Of a stretch of 9,536 bases of DNA, positions 9,059 to 9,536 are shown in pieces. Position 1 is the first letter of the stretch. Each line of letters opens with the position of its first letter. The translations under genes were made by a program, and so were the position numbers. A model generated the notes under the pieces. The model was not told where the DNA came from. It searched no databases and worked only from the letters and a program-made list of their open reading frames with translations. Source of the stretch: an uncultured Selenomonadales bacterium (GTDB lineage Bacteria; Bacillota; Negativicutes; Selenomonadales; Selenomonadaceae); contig CALGGV010000010.1 of assembly GCA_937915725.1 (NCBI GenBank), positions 1 through 9,536 on the forward strand, in the 5' to 3' direction.

Positions 9059-9265
9059 TTGGCAAAAAAAATTTATCGTTGCGTTTCTTGCGGCAAAAAT
9101 CCTTTAACCAAAAATGAAATTGGAATAAATAAAAAACTTTTGGGCGTCAAGACTAAGAATTTTTTTTGCATTGAATGCTTTGCAAATTTTTTGGAAGTCG
9201 ATCCGCAAGATATTTTTGATAAAATTGAGGAATTTAAAAATGACGGTTGCAAACTCTTTGAATAA
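9059..9265 (+). CDS. Small double-CxxC (zinc-ribbon-like) protein, function unknown
   Basis: This 68-residue protein starts with TTG directly after the brxL TAA, with no gap. It carries CVSCG (C8, C11) and CIEC (C37, C40), the spacing expected of a zinc-ribbon or rubredoxin-like metal knuckle, and a further C64 near the end. The C-terminal half (EVDPQDIFDKIEEFKNDGC) should be an amphipathic helix. I recognise no characterised family. The gene overlaps the start of a cysteine desulfurase gene by 26 bp, so the two are probably translated together. It may be an accessory or sulfur/metal-carrier partner of that enzyme, but this rests on context only. Its 3' part, from codon 36 on, is repeated 231 bp downstream as a headless fragment, which shows that the region has been rearranged. 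The coding call is good because of the motif-rich sequence and the coupled start; the role is open. Confidence 0.75.
   Translation: MAKKIYRCVSCGKNPLTKNEIGINKKLLGVKTKNFFCIECFANFLEVDPQDIFDKIEEFKNDGCKLFE
9228..9231 (+). promoter_or_regulatory. Ribosome binding site of the cysteine desulfurase gene (copy 1)
   Basis: AGGA within GAGGAA lies 8 nt before ATG 9240, inside the small gene. It favours ATG 9240 over the later in-frame TTG 9258, which has no upstream purine tract. An identical element sits at 9459-9462 before ATG 9471 in the second repeat copy. Confidence 0.5.
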
Positions 9266-9536
9266 AATAATCTATGCAGATAACGCGGCAACTACAAAAA
9301 TTGACTGCGACGTGCTAAATTTAATGTTTGAACTGCAGAAAAATTTTTTCGCCAATCCTTCATCAGCTTACAAAATTTCAAGCCCGCTGAAAAATTTTGC
9401 ATTGAATGCCCTGCAAATTTTTTGGAAGTTGAGCCGCAAGATATTTTTGATAAGATTGAGGAATTTAAAAATGACGGTTGCAAACTCTTTGAATAAAATA
9501 ATCTATGCAGATAACGCGGCAACTACAAAAATTGAC
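9240..9536 (+). CDS. Cysteine desulfurase (NifS/IscS/DndA type), N-terminal part with an in-frame duplicated start; 3' end outside window
   Basis: The frame from ATG 9240 gives IIYADNAATTKIDCDV (residues 10-25) and FANPSSAY (37-44). These are the hallmark N-terminal motifs of PLP-dependent cysteine desulfurases, which take sulfur from cysteine and pass it on as persulfide. After about codon 52 the family pattern is lost: the frame crosses a junction into a second copy of the small gene's 3' part, read here in a non-native frame. It stays open and reaches the same start again at ATG 9471 (IIYADNAATT once more). No stop occurs up to the window end. Either the working gene starts at 9471 and the 9240 copy is a leftover, or one protein is made with a 77-residue extension. 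The PLP lysine and catalytic cysteine lie beyond the window. Position behind a DndC-like BREX operon suggests a DndA-like sulfur supply, but a general IscS role is equally possible. Confidence 0.72.
   Translation, partial: MTVANSLNKIIYADNAATTKIDCDVLNLMFELQKNFFANPSSAYKISSPLKNFALNALQIFWKLSRKIFLIRLRNLKMTVANSLNKIIYADNAATTKID
9395..9496 (+). pseudogene. Headless second copy of the small double-CxxC gene
   Basis: This stretch reads FCIECPANFLEVEPQDIF and continues to the same GCKLFE ending and TAA (9494-9496). It matches residues 36 to 68 of the gene at 9059 with F41 to P and D to E changes. The N-terminal half with the first CxxC pair is missing. In-frame stops lie upstream after 9265 and no start codon with a ribosome site is visible. 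It is a duplication remnant, probably not translated in this frame. Confidence 0.75.

Larger units (their letters stand above)
9164..9536 (+). repeat. Direct duplication, period 231 bp, copies at 9164-9305 and 9395-9536
   Basis: The two 142-bp copies differ at 5 bases (9179, 9180, 9199, 9202 and 9223 in copy 1). All differences fall in the first 60 bp; the last 82 bp are identical and run to the window edge, so the repeat may extend further. Each copy holds the small gene's codons from about 36 to its stop and the start of the cysteine desulfurase. Unique sequence of 89 bp (9306-9394) between them encodes desulfurase residues of the first copy. The period is a multiple of three, so both desulfurase starts share one frame. 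Confidence 0.95.

Noticed and set aside
9266..9394. The stretch between small gene and its second copy as a non-coding regulatory or recombination (att) site
   Set aside because: It is continuous coding sequence for the first part of a cysteine desulfurase; no inverted repeats, integrase gene or tRNA end were seen.
9073..9522. Two minus-strand open frames at 9073-9291 and 9292-9522 with the same first ~50 residues
   Set aside because: Their similarity is only the direct repeat read backwards; they oppose the small gene and desulfurase start, which have real family motifs on the plus strand.

Overview
The window holds one tightly packed, plus-strand operon that reads as a type 4 BREX (BacteriophagE EXclusion) phage-defence module. 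The order is brxP (5' end outside the window), brxC/pglY-like ATPase, pglZ and brxL. A small double-CxxC protein follows directly, and then the beginning of a cysteine desulfurase. Almost every base codes: the largest gap between genes is 12 nt and several genes overlap. No promoter, terminator, tRNA, rRNA, CRISPR array or insertion sequence is visible, so both ends of the transcription unit lie outside the window.

The DNA is AT-rich (roughly 35-40% GC by eye). TTG is used as a start codon twice, and the ribosome binding sites resemble the classical AGGAGG type. Together with the Fe-S-rich protein content this suggests an anaerobic member of the Bacillota (Clostridia or Negativicutes). That assignment is inference; no phylogenetic marker is present.

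Layout: 2-1486, C-terminal two thirds or so of BrxP (end of a PAPS-reductase-like/DndC-like domain, a two-cluster ferredoxin segment, then a DUF4007-like domain). 1492-5691, giant P-loop ATPase BrxC. 5693-7606, PglZ, an alkaline-phosphatase-superfamily protein. 7619-9058, BrxL-type AAA+ ATPase without a recognisable Lon protease domain. 9059-9265, 68-residue protein with two CxxC pairs. 9240-9536, N-terminus of a NifS/IscS/DndA-type cysteine desulfurase that continues past the window. The last 373 bp contain a direct duplication with a 231-bp period: the 3' part of the small gene plus the start of the desulfurase gene appears twice, in frame.

Working model: no PglX-type DNA methyltransferase is seen, while a DndC-like enzyme stands at one end and a sulfur-mobilising cysteine desulfurase at the other. 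The desulfurase would release sulfur from cysteine, BrxP would use it through its Fe-S and nucleotide-binding domains, and the mark could be a DNA phosphorothioate rather than a methyl group. BrxC, PglZ and BrxL would supply the ATP-driven recognition and exclusion machinery. The gene identities are well supported; the sulfur-modification chemistry is an inference from family and context.
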